DNA from: Planctomycetota bacterium
GTDB taxonomy: Bacteria > Planctomycetota > Phycisphaerae > Phycisphaerales > SM1A02
DNA: 47,960 nt
NCBI GenBank assembly: GCA_024226535.1
Contig: JAAELP010000188.1
Coordinates: 1-47,960 of the forward strand
Direction of reading: 5' to 3'
Below are positions 26,077-34,298 of the stretch, piece after piece (the stretch's first letter is position 1; the number at the start of each line of letters is the position of its first letter). A program made the translations under genes and the position numbers. The notes below the pieces were generated by a model. The model did no database searches. It was not told the DNA's origin and saw only the letters and a program-made list of their open reading frames with translations.

Positions 26077-28460
26077 TGGACGTTCCTCTCCGCGATGAGC
26101 GTTTGGGGGCAGACGCTCGGACCGGCATCCGCGCACGAGCAGGCGGCGCCGACGAGCGACGATCCGTTCGTGCACACGCAGCCTTCGGGCCACGGCGTGC
26201 TCCGGTCATCGGCCGCCGGGCATGCTCCGTCGACGCCCACCTCCAGACGGCGGTGAAGCCACGCCTCCGCGTCGGCGTGGGCGCCGCGGAAGGCCGGACA
26301 CTGGCAGAGCGTCGACGCGAACCGCCGGACCTGATCCTCGAGCCACTGGGCGTCGTAGAGCCGCACTCCGGGGATGGACGTCACGTCGGTCGTCGTGGAT
26401 CCGAGCGTGTTGAAGTCGAAGATGTCCAGCGGCCGCTGCGCGAAGTCGCGGAGCCCTTTCAGCGCCTCCGCGTCGAGCATCTTCACGGGGGAGTCGGTTC
26501 CCCAGAAGATGACGTCGGCCTCGGCGATCACCGATCGAACGTCCTGCTCGCGGTAGTCCTCGACCTGGACGACGCGACCATCCCCGAGGGCGGCCCGCAG
26601 TCGCTTGATCTGCCGACCGCGTGACTGCGTCCGGTACACCGCGGTGAGGTGCCCGTCCGGAACGCCGAACTGCGCACGCAGTCCGAGGAGAATCGACCGG
26701 GCCGTGACCGATCCCCCGATGACCGCGCACTGGGCGCGCTCCCAATCAGTATCGGTGGAGAGGGAGGCGCTTCGGATGGCGACCGGGCAGTACGCCGACC
26801 GGAAACGTCCCCACTTGGTGTGGGTGCGAAGCTCGGAATCCGCCGCGATCGCGATATCGATCAGGCGCTGGGTCTTCGGCCCGTCGGTGCCGCACTGGTG
26901 GGCGACGCGGCAGGCGGCGCGCAGTTGCTCGGCGACCTCGGCGTCACCGGGCAGACCCCCGTTGAGGCCGCCCGCTGTCCGCATCACGTGGTGCCAGGCG
27001 TCGGCGCCCTCCAGCACGTTCACGTCGACCCGGTCGGCGCCCGGGCCGACGACGTTCCGAACGGTGCGGGCGAGGACCTGGTCGGTCTCGGCCGAGACGC
27101 GCGGCGACCGCAGCCATCCGTAGAACTCGAATCGGCTGCACGTGTTCCAGAGCCAGCACTCGGAGAAGTCATCGCTTGCGCCCAGCGTGCGCAGGATCTC
27201 GGCGACCTGCTCGCGTGGCTTCTTGATCTGCTGGAACTCCGTCGGGCTCACGTGGTGCAGGGATGGTCCGTTTCCGTCGCCGAGACGCGGGGGCAGCGAG
27301 ACGCCGACCATGATCAGCGAGTCCAGATCGATGCCTTGCGCATCGACGACCTCGGGCTCGCGGACCCGCGGCATCAGCGGGGCCGGTGCGGGCCGCGACT
27401 CGTCGATGGGCCGCGCACCGCGCAGGACCAGGTGGAACAGGGTCTTGATGAACGGTTCGTAGGTGTTCAGCGCCGGGCAGAGGTGCATCCGCGCGCCGTC
27501 CGCCTCGAACTCCTCCCGGTACGTGATGCCGAGTTCCTCGAGCGTCTCGAGACAGTCCGCCGTGAAGCTGACCGGGCACACGAGCACGTTCTCGCCCGCG
27601 GCGGCGAGCTTCTGGAGCGTCTCCTGCGTGCTCGGCTCCAGCCATGGAACCGGACCGAGCTTGCTCTGGTACGACACCTGCGCGCGATCGGGATCCCAGC
27701 CCAGGCGCCGCATGACGAGATCCACCGTGCGAAGGACATGCTCCTGGTAGGGGTCGCCTCGCTCGATGTAGGACGCCGGCATGGAGTGCGTCGAGAACAG
27801 GAGCACGCAGTTGGATGGATCGAGACGATGCTCCGTCGCGTACTCGTGCAGCAACCGGGCCTGCGCATCGACGTACCCCGCGTCGTCGTGCCAGACGGTG
27901 CGCAACTTCACGTTGAGCTGCCGGCCGTAACGGGCGAGCTTCTCGTACAGGACGGCGAGGGCGGTCCCGGTCGTGGGTCCGCTGAACTGCGGGTACATCG
28001 GAATGACGACGAGATCCTCGATGCCCGAGGCGACGATGCGCTCGAGCGTCTCCTCGATCGACGGAGCGCCGTACCGCATCGCGTAGAAGACGCGCCACCC
28101 GTTCGGGAGCATGTCCTCGAGCGCGTCGGCCTGGTCGCTCGTGATGACCTTCAACGGCGAGCCACGATCCGTCCAGACGTTCCGGTACAGCTCGGCGGAA
28201 CTCGAAGCGCGGAACTGCGCGATGAGACGCGCGAGCGGGTAGTTCATCCAGCGGAGCGCCCGCGGCAGTTGGATGACCTCCGGATCGGCGAGGAACTCGG
28301 TCAGGTAACGCCGCACGGACGGCGTATCCGGTTGTTCCGGCGTACCGAGGTTGATGAGCAGGACGCCCCGGGTCCCGGCCCGTGCCTCCGGTGACGTGGA
28401 ACCGTTGTTGGAGACGGCATCGCGCCGCCGAGGCGGGCGGGGTGTTCGAGAAGTGGACAT
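26073..28460 (-). CDS. hemH: Ferrochelatase fused to divergent glutamyl-tRNA reductase
   Basis: A 795-residue fusion. Residues 31-348 are a full ferrochelatase: GVLLINLGTPEQP, MRYGAPSIEETL, PMYPQFSGPTTG, the metal-site His H225 in FSTHSMP and E305 in FTADCLETLEEL. After a Pro-rich linker, residues about 380-715 match glutamyl-tRNA reductase (HemA): the catalytic Cys motif is WNTCSRFEFY (C441; normally TCNRxExY), then AGGLNGGLPGDAEVAEQL (normally GLDSMVLGEPQILGQV), an NADPH-type domain near 578-655 and LYDAQWLEDQV. The C-terminal dimerisation helices seem missing. The last 50 residues hold six Cys (C747, 761, 763, 774, 776, 784). As no other hemA is seen, the domain may feed HemL. First haem gene on this strand, coupled to hemN by GTGA. 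Confidence 0.88.
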   Translation of the reverse strand: MSTSRTPRPPRRRDAVSNNGSTSPEARAGTRGVLLINLGTPEQPDTPSVRRYLTEFLADPEVIQLPRALRWMNYPLARLIAQFRASSSAELYRNVWTDRGSPLKVITSDQADALEDMLPNGWRVFYAMRYGAPSIEETLERIVASGIEDLVVIPMYPQFSGPTTGTALAVLYEKLARYGRQLNVKLRTVWHDDAGYVDAQARLLHEYATEHRLDPSNCVLLFSTHSMPASYIERGDPYQEHVLRTVDLVMRRLGWDPDRAQVSYQSKLGPVPWLEPSTQETLQKLAAAGENVLVCPVSFTADCLETLEELGITYREEFEADGARMHLCPALNTYEPFIKTLFHLVLRGARPIDESRPAPAPLMPRVREPEVVDAQGIDLDSLIMVGVSLPPRLGDGNGPSLHHVSPTEFQQIKKPREQVAEILRTLGASDDFSECWLWNTCSRFEFYGWLRSPRVSAETDQVLARTVRNVVGPGADRVDVNVLEGADAWHHVMRTAGGLNGGLPGDAEVAEQLRAACRVAHQCGTDGPKTQRLIDIAIAADSELRTHTKWGRFRSAYCPVAIRSASLSTDTDWERAQCAVIGGSVTARSILLGLRAQFGVPDGHLTAVYRTQSRGRQIKRLRAALGDGRVVQVEDYREQDVRSVIAEADVIFWGTDSPVKMLDAEALKGLRDFAQRPLDIFDFNTLGSTTTDVTSIPGVRLYDAQWLEDQVRRFASTLCQCPAFRGAHADAEAWLHRRLEVGVDGACPAADDRSTPWPEGCVCTNGSSLVGAACSCADAGPSVCPQTLIAERNVQ

Positions 28461-28617
28461 GACGGTCTTTCCGTTCGAGCGACGGCTTGATTCGGCGCGC
28501 GACGTGCCGGCGGGGATCCTGGTCAGATCCTTCCGACGACGCCGCGCAACGGCACGGCCGACACCGCCAGCGCACCGATGGAGGAGGAACCAGGGGGCGC
28601 AGCCGGCGGCGCAGGGC

Positions 28618-29148
28618 TCAGGCCGGAGGCGCGCGCGGAACGGATTGGGAGATGACGAACGGTCTCTCGAACGGGGGCCGGTGCTCGACGCGGGCGCGGA
28701 ACGCCCGAACGTTGATCACCGGGGCGGGCACGCACCGAAGCGCGTCGAGCACGTGCTGCCCGAGACGCGAGAGCGTGCGCCGATGCCGCACGAGACCGCC
28801 GATGGTGAGCGTCGCCACGACGACCGTGGCCGGGATGGCGATCGTCTGATCGATGCCCGGGCCCGCGGCGCCGTGATGGAACACGGCGATCAGGAGACAC
28901 ACGGCGACGAGCGACTGCTGCCGCGTGCGGAGACGAAGGAACCAGACGTCCTGGAACTTCAGGACGAAGAACGCCATGCAGAGGATGAGAAGGATGCCGC
29001 TACCGACGCGGCTCAGGTCGGCGCCGTCGGTCAGGATCGATGTCCAGACCGTGATCACGATCGGCACGTGGACGATGACGAGAATCGCCCACCACGCTCG
29101 CGGGATGCAAGCGCAGACCGATCGGAAGATGGCTCCGCTCCTACTCAT
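28618..29148 (-). CDS. Membrane protein, unknown, heading the haem operon
   Basis: A 176-residue protein with four probable membrane segments (WWAILVIVHVPIVITV, GILLILCMAFFVLKF, SLVAVCLLIAVFHHG, IPATVVVATLTIGGLV) and a basic, soluble C-terminus. I do not recognise the family. The ATG at 29148 is chosen because a good promoter sits 12 bases upstream, leaving a leader of about five bases; an ORF start at 29196 would lie upstream of that promoter's -10. It precedes hemH by 157 bases that hold only weak hairpins (for example 28514-28530), so it may or may not be in the haem operon. Confidence 0.6.
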   Translation of the reverse strand: MSRSGAIFRSVCACIPRAWWAILVIVHVPIVITVWTSILTDGADLSRVGSGILLILCMAFFVLKFQDVWFLRLRTRQQSLVAVCLLIAVFHHGAAGPGIDQTIAIPATVVVATLTIGGLVRHRRTLSRLGQHVLDALRCVPAPVINVRAFRARVEHRPPFERPFVISQSVPRAPPA

Positions 29149-29160
29149 TATTAGACGACC

Positions 29161-29189
29161 AGTATATCCGATATAGGCGTCTGACGCAA
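29161..29189 (-). promoter_or_regulatory. Sigma70-type promoter giving a near-leaderless mRNA
   Basis: On minus, TTGCGT (29184-29189) and TATACT (29161-29166) are 17 bases apart. Transcription would begin about 29154, only some five bases before the ATG at 29148. No Shine-Dalgarno is seen for that ATG, consistent with near-leaderless translation. Confidence 0.5.
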
Positions 29190-29251
29190 GAACCACTTCT
29201 GCTCAAACGCGGCAAGAACCCCCGTGTGACAACGAATAGACGGGGATCGAA

Positions 29252-31534
29252 GTGCCGTCACCGAACATGACGGGCACCGCGAGGAGGGGGCTCTATTATG
29301 GGTCCGTGGAGCGCGCGAACGGCGATGAACGGAGGGGAGGCGGATCGCGCGCCATCGCGCTGGTCGGCCTCGCCGTTGCCCTCGTGGCGCTCGTCGCCGC
29401 CGTCTACGGCAACGCCGTGGGGGTGCCCTTCCAGTTCGACGACTGGCACGTGATCAGCGACAACCCCGCCCTCCGCCACCTGGGGGCGATCCCCTCGTAC
29501 TTCACCGACATCGACGCGTTCTCGATCCTGCCGGGCAACCGCGACTACCGGCCGGTCTTCCTGGTCTCGATGGCGATCGCGTGGTGGCTCGGTGACGGGG
29601 CGCCCCTTCCGTTTCACCTCATGAGCATCGCGCTGCACGCCGGCAACGTGATCCTCCTGCTGGCGATCGTGCGGCGCATCCTCGCCGACGGCGATCCCCG
29701 GCGCCGCCGGGCGGCGACATGGGCGGCCGGCCTCGGAGCGGCGCTCTTCGCCGTGCACCCGCTGGCCACCCAGCCGGTCGTGTACGTCAGCGCGCAGTCC
29801 GTCGCCCTGGCGGCGTTCTTCTACCTGCTCAGCTTCTGGCTCTTCCTCGTCGCGCACGATCGTGCGCGGGTGTCTGGCTGGCCACGGTGGCTGTGCAGCG
29901 GGGGATCGTGGCTGGCCTACTTCGTCGCGTTGCTCAGCAAGGCGATCGCGATCAGCCTTCCGCTGAACCTGCTCATCTGGGACATCCTGCTCGGACCGCG
30001 CGACGAGACGCCGGCGAAGCCGTCGATGAAGGATCGGCTCGTCACGGTGGTTCGCGCCCTGCCGAAGCACCTGCCCTACTGGGGCGTGTCCTTGCTGTTC
30101 ATGGCCATCCGGGCGTCGGTGTTCGGCGCCGCGCGGTTCGGCGGCGATGAGCACATCCGGCCGGCGCTGGATCACTATCTCACGCAGACAAAGGCGATCG
30201 TCCTGCTCTACCTGAAGCTGGCGATCTTCCCGGTCGGGCTCAACGTCGATCGCGACTACGCGGTCGTGACGTCTCCGGTCGCGGGCCCGATGCTCCTGGC
30301 GTTCGCCGTGATCGCGGTGATCGCCGCGCTGCTCGTCATGAACCGGCGCCGGCGCGCCCTCGTGTTCTGGAGCCTCTGGTTTCCGGTGGGCTTGCTCCTC
30401 ACCAGCTACGGCGTCATCCTGCGCCAGATCGTCAACGAGCACCGCGTCTACATCTCGCTCGCCGGCTTCTGCGCCGTCGTCGCGGTCCTGGTGTACCTGG
30501 CCCGCGAACGCTGGCCGGCTCGGAGCACGATCATCACCGCGGTGATGATCGTGGTGATCGCGTCCTTCACCGTGCTCACGAACCAGCGCAACCGGGTCTG
30601 GGCGACGGACCTGAGCCTCTGGCAGAACGCCGCGGCCGGCGGGGGAACCTGGCGGGCGCACATGAACTACGGTCGCGCCCTCCGCGCCGAGGGGCGCCTG
30701 GACGAAGCGATCGCGCCGCTCGAGAAGGCCGTCCGGATGCACCCGGTCGCCTACGCCCACATCAACCTCGGGCTCGCGTACATCGACCAGGGCCGCACCG
30801 AGGCGGGCCTGGATCACATGCAGCAGGCGACGGTGCTCTTTCCCACGCCCGAGATCCTGCTCCACTACGGCCGGTCCCTCCAGCATCTCGGCCGGTTCCC
30901 CGAGGCCGAGGAGCAGATGCGGGCGGCGCTGGAGAAGCAGCCGGACTCGCTCAGGGGTCGCGACTACCTTGGCGCCATGCTGCACGGGCGCGGGCGGAGC
31001 GCCGAGGCGCTCGAGCACCTGCGACGTCTCGCCGAACTCGACCCGGGCCGCGCGGGTCTCGCCGACCGCATCCGTACCGCGGAGCGCGCGGCTGGGCTCG
31101 AAGCCCTGCGCGAGCAGCGCTACGCCGAGGCGATCGCACGGCTCGACGAGAGCGTGGGTCGCGCGCCGAACGACACGGAGCTACTCTTCTCCCTCGGCTT
31201 CGCCCACCAGCAGGCGGGCGACCGGCCGGCGGCGATCGAGGCGTACGACCGTTTGCGCGTCGTCGATAACCGGCATCGGCAGGGGACGTTCAACCTCGCC
31301 TTCGCGCTGCTCCAGGGCGACACGCGCGCGGAGTGGGAGCGCTCGGTGGAGCTGTTCGGCGTCGTGCTCGAGATCGATCCCGACTACGTCGAGAGCTACG
31401 TTCGTCTCGCCAGCGCGTACTGGAAGCTCGGCGACGAGGAGCAGGGGAGGCGTCACGATCGTGCGTACCTCGATCGCGGCCGTCACCCCGAGCTGCGTCG
31501 TCGCGCTTCCGAGCGACTCGGAAGTGATCGCTGA
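29252..31534 (+). CDS. TMTC-like membrane glycosyltransferase with TPR repeats
   Basis: A protein of up to 760 residues. The N-terminal half is a GT-C-type membrane domain with about ten helices and TMTC/DUF1736 marks: FQFDDWHVISDNPALR in the first luminal loop (paired acidic residues), DYRPVFLVSMAIAWW, FHLMSIALHAGNVILLL and AVHPLATQPVVYVSAQSVALA. From about residue 470 there are TPR repeats (for example HMNYGRALRAEGRLDEAIAPLEKA and HINLGLAYIDQGRTEAGLDHM). Eukaryotic TMTCs transfer mannose from dolichyl-phosphate mannose; the DPM1-like gene at 33105-34130 fits that. Starts are uncertain: GTG 29252, ATG 29267 or GTG 29306, the last just after a TATTAT at 29294-29299. It overlaps the methyltransferase start by one base. 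Confidence 0.82.
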   Translation: MPSPNMTGTARRGLYYGSVERANGDERRGGGSRAIALVGLAVALVALVAAVYGNAVGVPFQFDDWHVISDNPALRHLGAIPSYFTDIDAFSILPGNRDYRPVFLVSMAIAWWLGDGAPLPFHLMSIALHAGNVILLLAIVRRILADGDPRRRRAATWAAGLGAALFAVHPLATQPVVYVSAQSVALAAFFYLLSFWLFLVAHDRARVSGWPRWLCSGGSWLAYFVALLSKAIAISLPLNLLIWDILLGPRDETPAKPSMKDRLVTVVRALPKHLPYWGVSLLFMAIRASVFGAARFGGDEHIRPALDHYLTQTKAIVLLYLKLAIFPVGLNVDRDYAVVTSPVAGPMLLAFAVIAVIAALLVMNRRRRALVFWSLWFPVGLLLTSYGVILRQIVNEHRVYISLAGFCAVVAVLVYLARERWPARSTIITAVMIVVIASFTVLTNQRNRVWATDLSLWQNAAAGGGTWRAHMNYGRALRAEGRLDEAIAPLEKAVRMHPVAYAHINLGLAYIDQGRTEAGLDHMQQATVLFPTPEILLHYGRSLQHLGRFPEAEEQMRAALEKQPDSLRGRDYLGAMLHGRGRSAEALEHLRRLAELDPGRAGLADRIRTAERAAGLEALREQRYAEAIARLDESVGRAPNDTELLFSLGFAHQQAGDRPAAIEAYDRLRVVDNRHRQGTFNLAFALLQGDTRAEWERSVELFGVVLEIDPDYVESYVRLASAYWKLGDEEQGRRHDRAYLDRGRHPELRRRASERLGSDR

Positions 31535-32211
31535 TGGGTGTGCGCCGGATCGATCCCGGGCTGCTCCGCGACATGGGCGATCGTCTCGCCGCCGACGATC
31601 GCGACGAGATGGCGATCCCGAGCTACCTGCATCGGAACCCGTTGATGCGGTGGATGGCGTGGCGCCGCATCGAGGTCACGGCCCGGCGGATCGAGCGGTG
31701 CGATCCCGAGTGCACGATCATGGACTTCGGCTGCGGCACCGGCGTGCTCTTCGACGCCGCCAGCCGGGTCGCACGGCGCGTGTACGGCGTGGACCCCGTG
31801 CTCGCGGCGGCGGAGATGCTCGTGGAGCAGTGGGCGCTCGACAAGGTCGTCCTGCTGACGCCCGACGAGGCGTCGACGCGGATCGAGCCGGGCAGCGTGG
31901 ACCTCGTTCTCGCCGCGGAGGTGCTGGAGCACGTCGATCCGCTGGCGCCCACGCTCGAGTTCTTCCGGCAGCGGCTGGCGCCGAACGGTCGCCTTCTCAC
32001 GAGCATGCCCACGGAGAACGCGCTGTACCGCTTCGGGCGTCGCCTCGCCGGGTTCCACGGTGAGTACCACCACCACGACGCGCGCTCGATCGACGCCGAG
32101 CTTCGGCGCTGCGGGTTCGTGCGGCGGTATCTCGAGCGCGTTCCCGCGCCCGGACCGCTGGCGATCTACTGGGTGGCGGAGTACGAGGTCGGGGGTGAGC
32201 GTGGAGCGTAG
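31534..32211 (+). CDS. Class I SAM-dependent methyltransferase
   Basis: A 225-residue methyltransferase. The SAM-binding motif I is IMDFGCGTGVLFD near 62-74, with acidic VYGVDPV as motif II and DLVLAAEVLEHVDP near 124-137 as the post-I block. NRLLTSMP-like text (GRLLTSMPTENALYRF) and HHHDARSIDAELRRCGF complete a methyltransferase-11/23-type fold often seen in glycan or lipid modification loci. The ATG shares one base with the TPR gene stop (TGATG). The acceptor is unknown; position suggests a sugar or lipid carrier. Confidence 0.88.
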   Translation: MGVRRIDPGLLRDMGDRLAADDRDEMAIPSYLHRNPLMRWMAWRRIEVTARRIERCDPECTIMDFGCGTGVLFDAASRVARRVYGVDPVLAAAEMLVEQWALDKVVLLTPDEASTRIEPGSVDLVLAAEVLEHVDPLAPTLEFFRQRLAPNGRLLTSMPTENALYRFGRRLAGFHGEYHHHDARSIDAELRRCGFVRRYLERVPAPGPLAIYWVAEYEVGGERGA

Positions 32212-33193
32212 ACGAAGCGGCGCTCGGTGGTACGTGGTGCTCCGAGCAATCATCCTCGTCGGCATCGTCGCGTACCTTGCGTGGCGTATCGTCGCCGGGT
32301 GGCCGGCGATCCGGTCCGTCTCGGTGCGCTGGAGCGCGCTCGAACTCGTCGGCGCGTTCCTGCTCGCGGCGGCGGCGTTCCCGTGCCTGATCGCGGGGTG
32401 GCTGATCCTGCTCCGGCGCGCGGGGTACTACCGGCGGCGGCACCTGCGCGCCTACGTGCGCATCTGGTGGGTGTCGTACGTGTACCGGTGGGTGCCCGGG
32501 AAGGTGCTCCTGCTCGTGGAGCGGGCGCGGATGGGCTCGGGCGTGGGGATTCCGCCGCCGGCGGGGGCGGCGCTGGCGGTGATCGAGACGATCATCGCGG
32601 TGCTCGCGGCCGCCTGGGTGTCGGTGCTCGCGCTGCTGCTGTACGTGGAGCAGCCGGGGCGGTTGATGTGGGCGGTGGGCGTGGTGTCGATCGTCGCGCT
32701 GTTCGTGCTGCCGGTCGTGTTCCGCGCGATCTGCCGGCTGTCGTTCGTCGCGCGGCGCTTCCCCGACCTCGCCACGGTCGCGCTGGGTCCGCGCGACGTG
32801 CTCGTCGCGCTGCCGGCGTTCCTCCTTCACTACGTGTTCCTCGGGCTGTCGCTGTTCCTCTGCGCGCGGGGGGTGCAGGATCTCTCGTGGACCCAGGCCG
32901 CGGGGATCATCGGCGCGTTCGCGCTCTCGCAGGGGGTCGGGCTCGTGATCATGATCGCACCGGCCGGGCTCGGCGTGCGCGAGGGCGTGCTCGGCCTTCA
33001 ACTCGCGGCGGTGATGCCGGCGGGCGTGGCGGAGGCCGTCGCGATCGGCGCGCGGGCCTGGTTCACGCTCGTGGAGTTGATCTCCTTCGGCGTCGTGCTG
33101 CTTCTCACGCCTCGTCGGCGGGCCGCCGCGCCTCCAGCCACTCGGCGCGGCGAAGGTGATACAGGATCCGATCCTGGTCGAGACGGATCCTGA
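32195..33193 (+). CDS. LPG-synthase/UPF0104-type flippase-like membrane protein
   Basis: A 332-residue membrane protein with about eight segments in the lysylphosphatidylglycerol synthase transmembrane/UPF0104 pattern: an N-terminal ALELVGAFLLAAAAF helix, SYVYRWVPGKVLLLVERARM near 90-110, and a late IIGAFALSQGVGLVIMIAPAGLGVREG stretch typical of the family. Relatives handle lipids or lipid-linked sugars. The GTG at 32195 has GAGG six bases before it and overlaps the methyltransferase end by 17 bases. The last about 25 residues (from PRRRAAAPPATR) are low-complexity because they are antisense to the end of the next gene: the two share 89 bases. Confidence 0.82.
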   Translation: MSVERRRSGARWYVVLRAIILVGIVAYLAWRIVAGWPAIRSVSVRWSALELVGAFLLAAAAFPCLIAGWLILLRRAGYYRRRHLRAYVRIWWVSYVYRWVPGKVLLLVERARMGSGVGIPPPAGAALAVIETIIAVLAAAWVSVLALLLYVEQPGRLMWAVGVVSIVALFVLPVVFRAICRLSFVARRFPDLATVALGPRDVLVALPAFLLHYVFLGLSLFLCARGVQDLSWTQAAGIIGAFALSQGVGLVIMIAPAGLGVREGVLGLQLAAVMPAGVAEAVAIGARAWFTLVELISFGVVLLLTPRRRAAAPPATRRGEGDTGSDPGRDGS

Positions 33194-34130
33194 CCAGCAT
33201 GTCGCCGATGAGCCCGATCACGAGCGTCAGGATCCCGAGGAAACCGAACGACCCGCCGACGAAGCCCGACCAGATGTGGGGTGAGAACTGCCCGGTGCGG
33301 AGATAGTGGACCAGCAGGAAGCCGAGCAGGCCGAAGCCGACCGCGAGGAACAACGCCGCGAGACAGGCGAACACGCGGAACGGCCGGTACGAGATGAACG
33401 CGCGCAGCATGATCTGGAGCGAGCGCACGGCGTAGCGAGGGATGCTCGACGCCACCCGCGAGGTTCCGTGCTCGCGCACGCCGCGGATCTCGAGCGGGAC
33501 CTCGACGATCGGGAGGTCCTTGAAGACCAGGTCGAGAAAGCACTCCTGGGTGTAAGTGAACGTCCCGAAGAGGTTCATCCGGAGCAGGGCCTCGCGCGAG
33601 AACGCGCGGAACCCGCAGGAGACGTCGTGGAACCGCCGGCCGGTGAGCAGGGCGACGATCCGCGCGACGCCATGGTTGCCCCAGCGCTTGATGTCCGGCA
33701 TCTCCGGCACGAGCTTCGCGTCGAGGAAGCGCGAGGCGGTCACCATCGCGGCGCGACCTTCGACGATCGGGGCCACGATCCGCGGGATGTCGGCGGGATC
33801 GAACTGCCCGTCACCGTCGATGTTCACGAGGATGTCCGTGCCCCGCGACCGGCCCGACTCCACCGCCTCGCGGAAGCTCACGCCGAGCCCGCGGTTGGTC
33901 GCGTGCGTGACGACCTCGGCCCCGGCGTCGCGAGCCACCCGGGCGGTGTCGTCGCTCGAGCCGTCGTCGATGACGAGCACGTCGACGCGGGCGATCCCCG
34001 GGATCTCGCGGGGGATGCCGCGCACCACGTCCCCGACCGTCGGCGCCTCGTCCAGGGCCGGGATTGCCACGAGCAGCCGGAGATCCCCCCCGGCCATCGA
34101 AGACGTCGATGTCGCGGCAAACGCTGGCAT
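33105..34130 (-). CDS. Family 2 glycosyltransferase, polyprenyl-phosphate sugar synthase type
   Basis: A 341-residue GT2. GT-A core: LVAIPALDEAPTVGDVV near 20-36, VDVLVIDDGSSDDTARV, ATNRGLGVSFREAVE and a DxD-type NIDGDGQFDPADIP near 108-121. SCGFRAFSREALLRM and TQECFLDLVFKDLPIVEVPLEIRG are typical of DPM1/DPG-like enzymes. Two membrane helices lie at the C-terminus (FACLAALFLAVGFGLLGFL and GGSFGFLGILTLVIGLIG). It likely makes a polyprenyl-phosphate hexose for the TMTC-like protein nearby. It faces the flippase gene, sharing 89 bases at the 3' ends. A second ATG at codon 12 (34097) is a possible start. Confidence 0.9.
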   Translation of the reverse strand: MPAFAATSTSSMAGGDLRLLVAIPALDEAPTVGDVVRGIPREIPGIARVDVLVIDDGSSDDTARVARDAGAEVVTHATNRGLGVSFREAVESGRSRGTDILVNIDGDGQFDPADIPRIVAPIVEGRAAMVTASRFLDAKLVPEMPDIKRWGNHGVARIVALLTGRRFHDVSCGFRAFSREALLRMNLFGTFTYTQECFLDLVFKDLPIVEVPLEIRGVREHGTSRVASSIPRYAVRSLQIMLRAFISYRPFRVFACLAALFLAVGFGLLGFLLVHYLRTGQFSPHIWSGFVGGSFGFLGILTLVIGLIGDMLVRIRLDQDRILYHLRRAEWLEARRPADEA

Positions 34131-34298
34131 GACACGACGTTAACAGCGTGACCCGTCGATGGCGAGCCACGCCCGGCTCCTCGCCTCCGACGCCCCGTTT
34201 CTTGACCGCCGCCCTCACCCCGGTCAGCATGTCCGGCGCATTCACTCACCTGAGGCGAAGTCGCCGCGCGGGGGCGGCGCGAGCGGGACCCAAACGAC

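Noticed and set aside
23674..26256. 860-codon open frame on plus opposite hemE and hemN
   Set aside because: Both opposite genes have intact catalytic motifs; this frame has none and spans their junction.
26649..28394. 581-codon open frame on plus opposite the hemH/hemA fusion
   Set aside because: Shadow of the fusion gene; no recognisable motif, charged low-complexity text.
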